Shown in pieces: positions 25,203 through 33,664 of a stretch of 64,000 bases of DNA; positions within the stretch are counted from its first letter, which is position 1, and each line of letters starts with the position of its first letter. The notes below the pieces were generated by a model. It was not told the DNA's origin and did no database searches. It saw only the letters and a list, made by a program, of their open reading frames with translations. Made by a program: the position numbers and the translations under genes. Source of the stretch: JACVRW01 sp963734365. Lineage in GTDB: Bacteria; Actinomycetota; Thermoleophilia; Solirubrobacterales; Thermoleophilaceae. The stretch lies in contig CAVTGV010000004.1 in NCBI GenBank assembly GCA_963734365.1, positions 124,001 through 188,000 on the forward strand, given 5' to 3'.

Positions 25203-25219
25203 ATAAGCAACTATTGCAA
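25197..25219. promoter_or_regulatory. Likely MarR operator
   Basis: TTGCACATAAGCAA (25197-25210) is a TTGC-N6-GCAA palindrome, and an overlapping second pair of half-sites extends it to TTGCA...TGCAA across 25197-25219. The site overlaps the MarR start codon. AT-rich bases stand out from the surrounding G/C-rich DNA. Assignment to this MarR is by position and symmetry only. Confidence 0.55.
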
Positions 25220-25280
25220 ACGAGCAGACATTTGCCCAGGGGTGTGGGAGCGCCTGCGCGCCAGCCCTTAGGATCGACGC

Positions 25281-26036
25281 GTGCCCGCCACCCTGTTCGG
25301 TGTCCCCTCGTCGCATCCCACGCTCGCCGCCGAGCTGATGCTGCGGGCGAAGGGGATCGACTACCGCCGCATCGACCTGGTGGCCGGCGTGCATCGCCTG
25401 GCGCTGCGCGCGCTGCGCTTCCCGGGGGTCACCGTGCCGGCGCTGCGCCTCGACGGCGCCCGGTTTCAGGGCACCCGCCGGATCGCCCTCGCGCTCGACG
25501 CGCTCGTCCCCGAACCGCCGCTGCTCCCCGCCGACCCGGAGCGCCGAGCCGCGGTCGAGGCCGCCGAGAGCTGGGGCGACGAGGTGCTGCAGGCCGTGCC
25601 CCGCCGCATCATCTGGGGCGCGCTCAAGCGCGATCGCTCGACTCTGGCCAGCTACCTGGAGGACGCCCACACCGGGATACCGGTGTCGCTGGCCGCGCGC
25701 ACCGCGGCGCCTGTGGTCCACCTGGCTGCCCGCCTCAACGCGGCGACCGACGAGGCCGTCCGGCGTGACCTGGCGGCGCTGCCGGGGCTGATCGATCACG
25801 TGGATCAGCTGATCCGCGACGGCGTGCTCGGCGGTCAGCCGCCGAACGTGGCCGACTACCAGATCGCCACCAGCACCAGCCTGCTGCTCACGATGGACGA
25901 CACCCGGCCCTATCTGGAGGGCCGCCTGGCCGAGCATCACGCGAGCCAGATCGTGCGCCGGCAGCCCGGGCGTCTCCCGCGCGCCCTTCCGGCCGGCGTG
26001 GCTGCCGGCCGTGCCGGCGCGCGCCTAGTGACCTGA
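25281..26036 (+). CDS. Glutathione S-transferase-like protein
   Basis: A 251-residue protein with a thioredoxin-like N-terminal domain (MPATLFGVPSSHPTLAAELM, then VTVPALRLDG with the cis-proline and FQGTRRIALALD) and an all-helical C-terminal domain with PPNVADYQIATST near residue 190, as in GST C-terminal domains. Actinobacteria generally lack glutathione, so the thiol or ligand may differ. The start is GTG 25281. The final four codons (LVT then TGA) are provided by the second foldback repeat, which begins inside the gene. Confidence 0.75.
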   Translation: MPATLFGVPSSHPTLAAELMLRAKGIDYRRIDLVAGVHRLALRALRFPGVTVPALRLDGARFQGTRRIALALDALVPEPPLLPADPERRAAVEAAESWGDEVLQAVPRRIIWGALKRDRSTLASYLEDAHTGIPVSLAARTAAPVVHLAARLNAATDEAVRRDLAALPGLIDHVDQLIRDGVLGGQPPNVADYQIATSTSLLLTMDDTRPYLEGRLAEHHASQIVRRQPGRLPRALPAGVAAGRAGARLVT

Positions 26037-26189
26037 GTCGTTAGTTCGTGCGCACCTTCCCGGCGTCTGGGCGCGGCTGGCGCCACCCACGGGAATCGCC
26101 GATGCTCTCGGCATCGACTCATCCCGTGTGCGTCCCCGGCCGCGCCCAGCCGCTCGGGAAGCTGAAGCCGAACTTCCGACTCAGGTCAC
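26026..26189. repeat. 164-bp foldback repeat, copy 2
   Basis: It starts TAGTGACCTGAGTCG and ends CGACTCAGGTCAC, a 13-bp perfect terminal inverted repeat. The arms pair imperfectly along their whole length around a centre near 26108. Compared with copy 1 at 6033-6196, several base changes in one arm are matched by changes in the other, as expected for a conserved hairpin. It overlaps the end of the GST-like gene and precedes a rightward gene. Confidence 0.85.
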
Positions 26190-26250
26190 CAGAGCGGCGC
26201 TTTTCGCCCGTTCCGTCAGGTCACACCCCTACGGTGCGACTGAGAGATCA

Positions 26251-27621
26251 ATGGAAGCGGCAACCCCCCTCAGGCAGCCCCACGTCCGGGTGGTCGGCGA
26301 ACGCGTGGCCATCGACGGCCTCGTGGTGGACGACGAATGCGCCGTCCGGCTGGTGTCCGAGCGCGAGCAGACCGGTGAGGATCCCGTCAAGCTCGTCCGC
26401 GACGCCGTCGAGATCGGCGCGCGCGTACTCGACCGCGAACAGGCTGCGGCCAACGCGGAGTTCGTCAAGACCGAGTTCGAGAAGGCCTCTCAGGACGTTC
26501 AGCGCGACTTCGCCGACCGGGCTCGCACGATCGCCGAGTTCTTCGAGGAGCAGTTCGCCGACGTGTTCGGCGAGGACGACGGCCGGCTCGCCAAGGAGCT
26601 CGAGCGCCGCTTCGGCGACGGGAGCACTGCGTCGGTCCAGAACCGGGTGCGCGAGGCCGTGAGCGAGACGCTCGCCAAGTCGCGCGAGGACCTGATTCGC
26701 CAGTTCTCCGCCGCGGACGACCGCAACCCGCTGGCCGACTTCAAGTCCGCCGCCGTGCGCTCGATCAACGAGGCCGCCGGCCGCTCCGACGCCACCCAGC
26801 GAGCGCTGCTGCAGAAGCTCGGCGAGGTACAGAAGGAGCTGCAGGGGTTGCGCGACGAGAAGGCCAAGCTGGAGGAGGTCGAGGCCGAGCGCGAGAAGGG
26901 CACGGCCAAGGGGCGCAGCTTCGAGCAGCAGGTGGCCGACGCCGTGGACCGGCTGGCGCTCGCCCAGGGCGACGTGTCCGAGGCGGTGGGGGACCAACTC
27001 GAGTCCACCGGCAAGGTCGGGGACGTGGTGGTGTCGATCGACGCCTGCAACGGCCCCGCGCGCGGTCGCCTCGTGGTCGAGGCCAAGGACAGCCGGCTCT
27101 CGAAGCCGAAGGCGATGGCAGAGCTCGACCGGGCGATGGTCGAGCGCAGCGCCGACTTCGCCGTGCTGGTGGTGCCCGCCGGCGACGAGCTGCCGGCCAA
27201 GCTCGAGCCGCTGCGCGAGTACAACGGCGACAAGCTGGTGGTGGCGCTCGATCCGGAGACGGGCACGCTGGCGCTGGAGCTGGGCTACCGCCTGGCCCGG
27301 GCGCGGGTGCTGATGAAGCGCTCAGACGCGGACGGCATCGACGCCGGCGCCCTGCGCGACACCGTCGAGCGCGCGCTGGCCGTCCTGGCCGAGGAGCGCA
27401 AGGTCAAGGGCCAGCTCACCGGTGCGAAGAGGAGCATCGACAACGCCTACGAGCTGGTGGAGTCGATGTCCGCCCGTGTGCGTGGCCACCTCGCGGAGCT
27501 CGACACGCTGGTGCGGCCCGCGGACGAAGTGATCGCCACGCTCGGCGAGGCTCCGCCGGCGGAGGAGTCCCCGCCCGCGGACGACGAGCCCCGCCCGGGC
27601 GTCGACCAGCTCGCCCTCTAG
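26251..27621 (+). CDS. Coiled-coil protein with restriction-endonuclease-like domain
   Basis: A 456-residue soluble protein. Residues about 60-240 are charged and helical, with heptad-like stretches (KLGEVQKELQGLRDEKAKLE) suggesting a coiled coil. From about 230 it continues with GRSFEQQVADAVDRL, then VGDVVVSID and GRLVVEAKDSRLSK, an order of acidic residue then ExK that resembles PD-(D/E)xK nuclease cores and DUF2130/RmuC-like proteins. A helical tail ends in a Pro/Glu-rich segment. Function is unknown; a DNA-related role is inferred from the motif only. It lies 60 bases after foldback repeat 2, and ATG 26251 follows a GAGAG sequence. Confidence 0.6.
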   Translation: MEAATPLRQPHVRVVGERVAIDGLVVDDECAVRLVSEREQTGEDPVKLVRDAVEIGARVLDREQAAANAEFVKTEFEKASQDVQRDFADRARTIAEFFEEQFADVFGEDDGRLAKELERRFGDGSTASVQNRVREAVSETLAKSREDLIRQFSAADDRNPLADFKSAAVRSINEAAGRSDATQRALLQKLGEVQKELQGLRDEKAKLEEVEAEREKGTAKGRSFEQQVADAVDRLALAQGDVSEAVGDQLESTGKVGDVVVSIDACNGPARGRLVVEAKDSRLSKPKAMAELDRAMVERSADFAVLVVPAGDELPAKLEPLREYNGDKLVVALDPETGTLALELGYRLARARVLMKRSDADGIDAGALRDTVERALAVLAEERKVKGQLTGAKRSIDNAYELVESMSARVRGHLAELDTLVRPADEVIATLGEAPPAEESPPADDEPRPGVDQLAL

Positions 27622-27627
27622 CCAGGC

Positions 27628-28059
27628 TCAGGGCAGCAGCAGATCGTTGTTCGAGGCCGGGCGTTCGGCGCCGATCTCGAGCACGGCCGGCGCGATCTCC
27701 CTCTTCGTCGCCCGCCTCGAGCCCGCCCGCACCTCGTAGGTCCCCGGGGCGAGTGACGTCTGCAGCGTGGCGGTATCGCCGGGATCGACGCTCTCCGAGC
27801 GCTGAACGAGGGACTCGCCCTCGAGGGTGACGCTGTGAGGCTGCTCGGTCTGGTTGGAGATCGTGATGCGGATCGGGCCCGCGCCGAGACGGTCGGGGGA
27901 GACGGTGACCTTTTCGGCCTGGATCACTCCGCTGAGCTCCACGGTCACGGGCGGCCGCGGGTCGTTGGCGAAGTCCTCGTCGCCACACCCGGCAGCCAGG
28001 GCCGCGGCCAGCGTGGCCATGAGACCCACGGCAAGGCCACGTGCGCTGCTCGAGCTCAC
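27628..28059 (-). CDS. Small lipoprotein with cupredoxin-like beta sandwich
   Basis: A 143-residue exported lipoprotein: signal helix then lipobox LAAGC at about residue 25. The mature domain is beta-rich, with PIRITISNQTEQPHSVTLEG and APGTYEVRAGS, the pattern of the plastocyanin-like or EfeO-type cupredoxin fold. A complete copper site (His, Cys, His, Met) is not present, so it is probably not an electron carrier. The function is unknown. Confidence 0.65.
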   Translation of the reverse strand: MSSSSARGLAVGLMATLAAALAAGCGDEDFANDPRPPVTVELSGVIQAEKVTVSPDRLGAGPIRITISNQTEQPHSVTLEGESLVQRSESVDPGDTATLQTSLAPGTYEVRAGSRRATKREIAPAVLEIGAERPASNNDLLLP

Positions 28060-28068
28060 GGCGGGAAC

Positions 28069-29094
28069 TTAACCGAACCAGACGGACCTACGCGCCAGCA
28101 CGAGATCGTCCAGCTCCTCCTGGATGTGCAGCCGGATGCGCTCCGCGAGCCGCTGCACGAGCGCCACGTCGTCGGCGTCCTCGGGCCCGTAGCGCGAGAG
28201 GTCTACCGGGTCGAGGAAGCGGATCTTGAACTTGGCCGGCAGGTACATGAGCCCCGCCGCGAGGCCGAACTGCGGGAAGGCGTGGTTGACCGGGAAGTAG
28301 ATGAGCCCGGTCAGCCGCTGCAACAGCGGCACGTGGGCGAAGATCGGCATCGCCTCCTCCGCGCCCACCACGGCCACCGGCACGATCGGCACGCCGGCGC
28401 GGATCGCCGTGCGCACGAAGCCGCCGCGGCCGAAGCGGCGCAGGCGGTAGCGCTGCCAGAAGACCTTGCGACTGCCCTTCTGCCCCTCGGGGAACACGAG
28501 CGCGAGGCGCCGCTCGTCGCGCAGCAGGCGCTGCGCGTTGGCGGGGTGGGCGGCCACCAGGCCGATCTTGTTGGCGAGCATCCCCACGCCCGGATAGCCC
28601 TTGAACCAGTGCTCGCCGAGCATGTAGACGGGCCGCGGTCGCGGGTGCTCGTGGCGGATCGCCTGCATGATCATCGGAGCGTCCGGAGGCAGGGCGCCGG
28701 AATGGTTCGAGACGATCAGCGCGCCGCCCTCGGACGGCACGTTCTCGATGCCCTCCACGTCGACCCGGAACCAGTGCCGGTAGTAGAAGTCGAGCAGCGG
28801 CTCGACCAGATCGAACACGCGCTGGGAGCGCCCCCAGTCGTCCACCTCTCGGCCCGGCTCGGCGGCCGGCACGAGGCCGCGCAGCTCGCGCAGGTCGTGA
28901 AGCTCCTCATGGGCCTCGTCCGCCGTGGGCATCTGGATCGGGAGGTCGAGCTCGCTCGCCCGCGCGTCCCAGGCCGGCTCAACCGGCGGCGGATCCTCGC
29001 GACCCGCTTCCACGGTGAGCGGACCGCCGAAAAGAGGGCTGTCTCCGCCCAGGCCGCGGCGGCTCGAAGGCGTGCGGCGGGGCGCGTCAGCCAC
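28069..29094 (-). CDS. Lysophospholipid acyltransferase (PlsC-like) family protein
   Basis: A 341-residue protein. An N-terminal charged, low-complexity region of about 90 residues precedes the acyltransferase domain, with the catalytic-type motif VSNHSGALPPDAP, then LVFPEGQKGSRKVFW and GVPIVPVAVVGAEEAMP. The domain is similar to glycerol acyltransferases and to diacylglycerol acyltransferase-like hemolysin proteins. It would acylate a lysolipid or another acceptor at the inner face of the membrane. The GTG start at 29094 overlaps the end of the ygfZ gene by eight bases, so both are probably cotranscribed. Confidence 0.82.
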   Translation of the reverse strand: MADAPRRTPSSRRGLGGDSPLFGGPLTVEAGREDPPPVEPAWDARASELDLPIQMPTADEAHEELHDLRELRGLVPAAEPGREVDDWGRSQRVFDLVEPLLDFYYRHWFRVDVEGIENVPSEGGALIVSNHSGALPPDAPMIMQAIRHEHPRPRPVYMLGEHWFKGYPGVGMLANKIGLVAAHPANAQRLLRDERRLALVFPEGQKGSRKVFWQRYRLRRFGRGGFVRTAIRAGVPIVPVAVVGAEEAMPIFAHVPLLQRLTGLIYFPVNHAFPQFGLAAGLMYLPAKFKIRFLDPVDLSRYGPEDADDVALVQRLAERIRLHIQEELDDLVLARRSVWFG

Positions 29095-30007
29095 GCGCGA
29101 ACGGCAGCTCGACCACCACGGCGCCGGCTCCGTTGATGGTCACCGGGCTGCCCGGCTCGGCCTCGCGGCGCACGAGCGCGAGCGCGATCGGGCCGAGCCG
29201 CGGCGAGACCGTGGTCGATCCCACGCGGCCGACCACGCGCTCGCCCAGCAGGATGTCGCTCCCACGTTCGGCGGGCTCGGAGAGCTGCAGTCCGCGCAGA
29301 TGGCGGTTCGGCTTGCCGCGGTAGTGCAGGCGGGCGACGGTCTCCTGGCCGACGTAGCAGCCCTTGGTGAAGCTCACCGCCCGGTCGTTGATGCCGGCCT
29401 CCTGGGGCATCGTCTCGGCGTCCATGTCGTAGCCGAGCCGCGGGCGCCCGGACTCGATGCGCACGCATTCGGCCGCCTCCAGGGACACCGGCTCCACGCC
29501 GAGCCGGTCGCGCCACTCGTCCGCCTTGGCGGCGCTCACGAGCAGGTCGAGCCCGAGATCGGTGCGGACCCACAGGCCCTCGCCCGTATCGGTCAGAGAA
29601 TGCTCGGCCGCCGCGGGCGGGGGCTCGGCGAGGCTGTCGGCCTGCGGCCCGATCAGCGAAAGGATCGCGTGGTCGGCGGTCGCGTCCTCCCATTGGACAT
29701 CGCGGCCGACGGAGTACGTCTGCAGCATGTGGCGCAGCACTGCGTGGCCGATGGCCTCGGTGTCGAGCCAGAAGAAGTCGTCGCCCCGGAGGATGCGCAG
29801 GTCGGTGCGCAGCTTGCCCTTGGCGGTGAGGATGGTGGAGTAGCAGCCGCTTCCGGGTGCGAGATCCACGACCTCGTTCGACACCTGGCCCTGCAGGAAA
29901 TCCGCGGCTTCGCCACCCCGAACAAAGAACTTCGCGCGGTCGGAGCGGTCGACCAGGCCGACCGCTTCTGTGACGAGCTCGTAGTCACTTGTGGCGAGCA
30001 CGAACAC
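29087..30007 (-). CDS. ygfZ: YgfZ/GcvT-like folate-binding protein
   Basis: A 306-residue protein with the folate-binding GcvT fold and the YgfZ signature KGCYVGQETVARLHYRG near residue 215. YgfZ helps repair or mature certain iron-sulfur enzymes. N-terminal FVRGGEAADFLQGQVSNEV and the segment GYDMDAETMPQEAGI also match the family. It is divergent from the multicopper oxidase operon across a 48-base gap containing a long palindrome, which could affect both directions. Confidence 0.88.
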   Translation of the reverse strand: MFVLATSDYELVTEAVGLVDRSDRAKFFVRGGEAADFLQGQVSNEVVDLAPGSGCYSTILTAKGKLRTDLRILRGDDFFWLDTEAIGHAVLRHMLQTYSVGRDVQWEDATADHAILSLIGPQADSLAEPPPAAAEHSLTDTGEGLWVRTDLGLDLLVSAAKADEWRDRLGVEPVSLEAAECVRIESGRPRLGYDMDAETMPQEAGINDRAVSFTKGCYVGQETVARLHYRGKPNRHLRGLQLSEPAERGSDILLGERVVGRVGSTTVSPRLGPIALALVRREAEPGSPVTINGAGAVVVELPFARG

Positions 30008-30042
30008 AGTGTACTTTTAGACCGGCCTAAATCTGTACTGTG
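30006..30042. promoter_or_regulatory. Palindromic operator between ygfZ and the multicopper oxidase operon
   Basis: The core TTTAGACCGGCCTAAA (30016-30031) is a near-perfect palindrome of the DtxR/IdeR/MntR operator style (TTAGG...CCTAA). Outer GTAC/ACAGT-type arms extend the symmetry over about 37 bases. The operon 14 bases downstream ends with a DtxR-family regulator gene, which is the likely ligand of this site. Confidence 0.6.
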
Positions 30043-30055
30043 CGTCAGCCAAACT

Positions 30056-31093
30056 ATGGACTCGGGGTCTAACAAACTTTCGCGGCGCCGCCTTCTCGGC
30101 GGCGCGGCCGCCGTGGGCGCGACGCTGCCGGTACTCCACGAGGTGGTGCCCCACCGGAGCCTGCACAACGTCGGGGCGTCCGCCGCCGAGGCGCACACCG
30201 AGCACCGTGCGGCCATCCACAGGGCCTCCGACCACCTGGGCGCGAAGGGAACGGTCGACCCCGCCGTGAACGGCTTCGACCCGCAGGAGATCCTGCGCGA
30301 CTTCGACGAGGGGCGCGTGGTGGCAGGCGTGCGCGAGTGGGACATCGTGGCTCAGGAGAAGGAGATCGAGGTGGCCCCCGGGGTCAAGTACCTGGCCTGG
30401 ACCTACAACGGCCGCGTACCCGGCCCGACACTCCGCGCCCGCGAGGGCGAGCGACTGCGGGTGAACTTCGTCAACGGCGGCACGCACCCGCACACGATGC
30501 ACTTCCACGGCTTTCACCGGGCCGAGATGGACGGCGTGCCGGACGTCGGCGCCGGCAACATCGACCCTGGCCGCAGCACCACCTACGAGTTCGAGGCCTC
30601 ACCGTTCGGGCTCCACCTCTACCACTGCCACTCCACGCCGCTCGCCGAGCACATCGCCAAGGGCCTGTACGGCACGTTCATCATCGACCCCAAGGCCGGC
30701 CGGCCGGACGCCGACGAGCTCATCATGGTCATGAACGGGTTCGACACGAACTTCGACCGCGGCAACGACGTCTACGCGGTCAACACGGTCGCCTTCGAGT
30801 ACATGAAGCGGCCCGTGCAGGTCAAACGCGGCGAGCTGGTGCGGATCTACCTCGTGAACGTCCTCGAGTACGACTTCGTCAACTCGTTCCACATCCACGC
30901 CAACTTCTTCGACTACTACCCCACCGGCACGCGCCTCGAGCCGCGCGACTTCACCGACACGGTCGTCCTGGGCCAGGGCGAGCGCGGCATCCTCGAGCTG
31001 CGCTTTCCCTACACCGGCAAGTACATGTTCCACGCCCACGTGTCGGAGTTCGCGGAGCTCGGATGGATGGGTTTTTTCGAAGTCAGCGACTGA
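30056..31093 (+). CDS. Tat-exported two-domain multicopper oxidase
   Basis: A 345-residue exported copper enzyme. The twin-arginine signal is KLSRRRLLGGAAAVGA. Domain 1 has HTMHFHGFH and the type-1 segment YHCHSTPLAEHIAKGLYG, where the position of the axial Met in nitrite reductases is Leu, as in high-potential laccases. Domain 2 has FHIHANFFDYY and MFHAHVSEFAELGWMG, with copper-binding HxH but no Cys, so the single type-1 site is in domain 1. It probably oxidises metal ions or phenols outside the cell. The stop shares one base with the ZIP transporter start, and the operon ends with a metal-dependent repressor, which favours a manganese or iron role. Confidence 0.85.
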   Translation: MDSGSNKLSRRRLLGGAAAVGATLPVLHEVVPHRSLHNVGASAAEAHTEHRAAIHRASDHLGAKGTVDPAVNGFDPQEILRDFDEGRVVAGVREWDIVAQEKEIEVAPGVKYLAWTYNGRVPGPTLRAREGERLRVNFVNGGTHPHTMHFHGFHRAEMDGVPDVGAGNIDPGRSTTYEFEASPFGLHLYHCHSTPLAEHIAKGLYGTFIIDPKAGRPDADELIMVMNGFDTNFDRGNDVYAVNTVAFEYMKRPVQVKRGELVRIYLVNVLEYDFVNSFHIHANFFDYYPTGTRLEPRDFTDTVVLGQGERGILELRFPYTGKYMFHAHVSEFAELGWMGFFEVSD

Positions 31094-32286
31094 TGGAGGC
31101 CGCCAGCATCACCAGCCGCCGGCCCGCCTGGCTGGCCGGGATCGCCCCTCTGATCGTGCTCGCGCTGGCCATCGGGCTGTTCGTTGCCCTCGATGCGCCG
31201 GGGCTCGATCGGATCGGTGTGCCGCAGGAGGAGCTCGCCGTCGAGCGGACGGTGCTCGAACCGGGCCAGATCGAGCTGCATGTACGCAACGACGGGGCAG
31301 ATCCCGTGGAGGTGCGACAGGCGATCGTCAACGACGCCTTCGTCGACTTCACCCAATCGAAGGACGACATCGGCCGGCTGGGCGCCTCGACCATCGACAT
31401 CCAGTACCCGTGGATCACCGGGCAGGCCTACGAGGTGGTGCTGCTCACCGCCACCGGAGCGACCATCGACCACACGATCGACGCGGCGGTCGAGACCCCT
31501 CGGTCGGACCTCTCCTTCTACGGCCTGATGGCCCTGATCGGGCTCTACGTCGGCGTGATCCCGGTGACCATCGGGATGTTGTGGCTGCCCTGGGTGCGCG
31601 GCGTCGACCGGCGCTGGATGCGCTTCCTGCTCGCCTTCACGATCGGCCTGCTCGCCTTCCTTGGAGTCGACGCCCTGCTCGAGGGCACCGAGCTGGCGGG
31701 CACCGGCGCGGGCTCGCTGGGTGGCGCGGCGCTCGTCTGGCTGGGAGCCGCGGGCGCCTACCTGGCACTCGCCGCCGTCGATTCCTGGCTGCGGTCGAGG
31801 AGGGGCAGCGAGACGGACACGAGCGTCGCCGGCGCCGGCTATCGCGCGGCCTTCCTGGTGGCTCTCGGTATCGGCCTGCACAACCTCGGCGAGGGGCTCG
31901 CGATCGGCTCCGCCTATGCGGTCGGCTCGCTGGCGCTGGGCGCCGCGCTGGTGGTGGGCTTCGCCATCCACAACACCACCGAGGGCCTGGCCATCGTCGC
32001 TCCGGTGTCGCGCGAGAAGCGAGTGCTTCTGAGCCGCCTGGTCCTGCTCGGGGTGCTCGCCGGCGCGCCCGCGGTGCTCGGGGCCTGGATCGGGGCCTCA
32101 GCCTTCAACCCCAGCCTCGCCGCGCTCATGTTCGGCATCGGTGCCGGCGCGATCGCTCAGGTGATCGTCCAGATCGCTCCGCAGGTGCGCGACGAGAGCG
32201 GCCGCTTCCTGCATCCGCTCGCCTCCACCGGCCTGCTGGTCGGGCTGCTCGTGATGTATCTGACCGGTCTGCTGGTATCCGTGTGA
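31093..32286 (+). CDS. ZIP family metal transporter with an N-terminal extracytoplasmic domain
   Basis: A 397-residue membrane protein. After a first helix (about 15-35) there is an exported beta-rich domain of about 110 residues (for example QIELHVRNDGADPVEVRQ), then the ZIP bundle with metal-site helices reading LHNLGEGLAIGSAY and IHNTTEGLAIVAP. ZIP proteins move divalent metals such as Zn, Mn or Fe into the cytosol. The attached domain may receive metal from the oxidase encoded just upstream. Start and stop codons touch those of both neighbours (TGATG), so the three genes are translated as one unit. Confidence 0.88.
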   Translation: MEAASITSRRPAWLAGIAPLIVLALAIGLFVALDAPGLDRIGVPQEELAVERTVLEPGQIELHVRNDGADPVEVRQAIVNDAFVDFTQSKDDIGRLGASTIDIQYPWITGQAYEVVLLTATGATIDHTIDAAVETPRSDLSFYGLMALIGLYVGVIPVTIGMLWLPWVRGVDRRWMRFLLAFTIGLLAFLGVDALLEGTELAGTGAGSLGGAALVWLGAAGAYLALAAVDSWLRSRRGSETDTSVAGAGYRAAFLVALGIGLHNLGEGLAIGSAYAVGSLALGAALVVGFAIHNTTEGLAIVAPVSREKRVLLSRLVLLGVLAGAPAVLGAWIGASAFNPSLAALMFGIGAGAIAQVIVQIAPQVRDESGRFLHPLASTGLLVGLLVMYLTGLLVSV

Positions 32287-32969
32287 TGGCGGCGGCCGCC
32301 GAGACCAGCGAGATCACCGGCGCGGTCCAGGATTACGCCAAGGCGATCTGGTCGCTCTCGCAGCGCAGCAAGGAGCCGGTTTCCACGTCGGCCATCGCCG
32401 AGCGGCTGCACGTGTCGCCAGCGTCCGCCTCAGCGATGGTCAAGCGGCTCGAGTCCATGGGACTTCTGTCGCGCGAGCCCTACCACGGAGTGCGGCTCAC
32501 ACGCCCGGGCGAGCGCGTGGCGCTCGCGGTGCTGCGTCACCACCGCCTGCTCGAGCTCTACCTCGCCGAGGCGCTGGGCATGCCCTGGGACCGCGTGCAC
32601 GACGAGGCCGAGCGCCTCGAGCACGCGATCTCGCCCGAGCTCTCGGAGCTGATCGCCGACAAGCTGGGCAACCCGACCCACGATCCGCACGGCGATCCGA
32701 TCCCCACGGCCGACCTCGAGATAGACGAGGCGCCCACCCGCGCTCTCGCCGAGCTGCACCCGGGGGAGCGTGGGGTGTTCACCCGGGTGTCGGACTCCAA
32801 CTCGGAGATGCTGCGCTACCTGTCCGAGCTCGGCATCGCCCCGGGTGACGAGCTGGAGCTCACAGGCCGGGAGCCGTTCGGAGGACCGCTCACCGTGCGC
32901 GCCCACGGGCGCCGGCACGCCTTCGGGGACCAGCTCGCGCGCGCCATGCGGATGGTCACCACCGGGTAG
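32286..32969 (+). CDS. DtxR/MntR-family metal-dependent repressor
   Basis: A 227-residue regulator with the winged helix (AIAERLHVSPASASAMVKRL), the dimerisation and metal-binding domain (RHHRLLELYLAEALG, VHDEAERLEHAISPEL) and a C-terminal FeoA/SH3-like domain. At the primary metal site the DtxR residues Met10 and Cys102 are replaced by Asp (QDYAKAIW) and Glu (EAERLEH). These are the residues found in the manganese-responsive MntR, while the ancillary His/Glu/His site of DtxR remains. I therefore expect a Mn-biased response. It closes the operon with the ZIP and oxidase genes and probably binds the palindrome at 30016-30031. Confidence 0.9.
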   Translation: MAAAAETSEITGAVQDYAKAIWSLSQRSKEPVSTSAIAERLHVSPASASAMVKRLESMGLLSREPYHGVRLTRPGERVALAVLRHHRLLELYLAEALGMPWDRVHDEAERLEHAISPELSELIADKLGNPTHDPHGDPIPTADLEIDEAPTRALAELHPGERGVFTRVSDSNSEMLRYLSELGIAPGDELELTGREPFGGPLTVRAHGRRHAFGDQLARAMRMVTTG

Positions 32970-32981
32970 CCTTCCGGCCGC

Positions 32982-33344
32982 ATGCCGCTCGCCGAAGACT
33001 TCCGGGCCGTGGTCCACACGCTGCCGCCCGACTGGACCCAGCTCGAGCTCGACATGCGCATCTTCGACGAGGACCGCTACATCGAGGCGGCCACGCTGAT
33101 GGTGCAGATCAACGCCCTTCCCTACTCGGAGTACAACTGGCACTGGCGGATCCGGGTAGCCCACGAGTTCGGTCACGCGGCCGCGCCGGAGACCGTCGAG
33201 GGCACGCTGGCTCTGATCGACGGTCTGGGCATCGACGGCGAGCTGGCGGTCCGCGAGGCCCGCTCCGGGCGGGTCGAGGTGGTTCAGATGTGGGGGCGCC
33301 CGGAGTCGGTGCGCCAGGAGTTCCGCCGCCGCCGCGACCAGTAG
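32982..33344 (+). CDS. Hypothetical protein, 120 residues
   Basis: A soluble protein of unknown function with an alpha/beta pattern: PLAEDFRAVVHTLPPDW, an aromatic central strand (YSEYNWHWRIRVAHEFGHA) and a basic C-terminal helix (RPESVRQEFRRRR). It follows the repressor gene by 12 bases on the same strand and may be cotranscribed. Codon third positions are strongly G/C, so it is a real gene. Confidence 0.7.
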   Translation: MPLAEDFRAVVHTLPPDWTQLELDMRIFDEDRYIEAATLMVQINALPYSEYNWHWRIRVAHEFGHAAAPETVEGTLALIDGLGIDGELAVREARSGRVEVVQMWGRPESVRQEFRRRRDQ

Positions 33345-33352
33345 GCGAGTAC

Positions 33353-33664
33353 GTGGCCCGGGTGGCTCTCCTCTGTCCGGACCTGCTCTTCGGCTCGAAG
33401 CTGCAGGGAGCGCTGCGGGCGGCCGGGCACGAGGTGGTGGGTCCGGCCGACGAGGCCGAGCTGCTGGTGGTGGACCTCACCGCCGAGCCGGACGAACGGA
33501 TCGCGCAGTCGCGCGGGGCTCAGGCGCCGCGTCTCGGCTTCTACTCCCACGTCGAGCAGGACGTCCGCCGGCGTGCCGAGGAGGCGGGCTTCGAACGCGT
33601 GGTGCCGCGCTCGCGCATGGCGCGCGAGGGCCCCGCGCTGGTTGAGTCGATGCTCGGCGGCTAG
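33353..33664 (+). CDS. Hypothetical protein with receiver-like alpha/beta fold
   Basis: A 103-residue protein whose pattern of strands and helices (VARVALLCPDLLFGSKL, then LLVVDLTAE, then PRLGFYSH and FERVVPRSRM) resembles a response-regulator receiver fold lacking the conserved acidic pocket and phospho-Asp context. GTG 33353 is the likely start; longer frames overlap the preceding gene. The end overlaps the convergent GGDEF gene by four bases. Its role is unknown. Confidence 0.6.
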   Translation: MARVALLCPDLLFGSKLQGALRAAGHEVVGPADEAELLVVDLTAEPDERIAQSRGAQAPRLGFYSHVEQDVRRRAEEAGFERVVPRSRMAREGPALVESMLGG

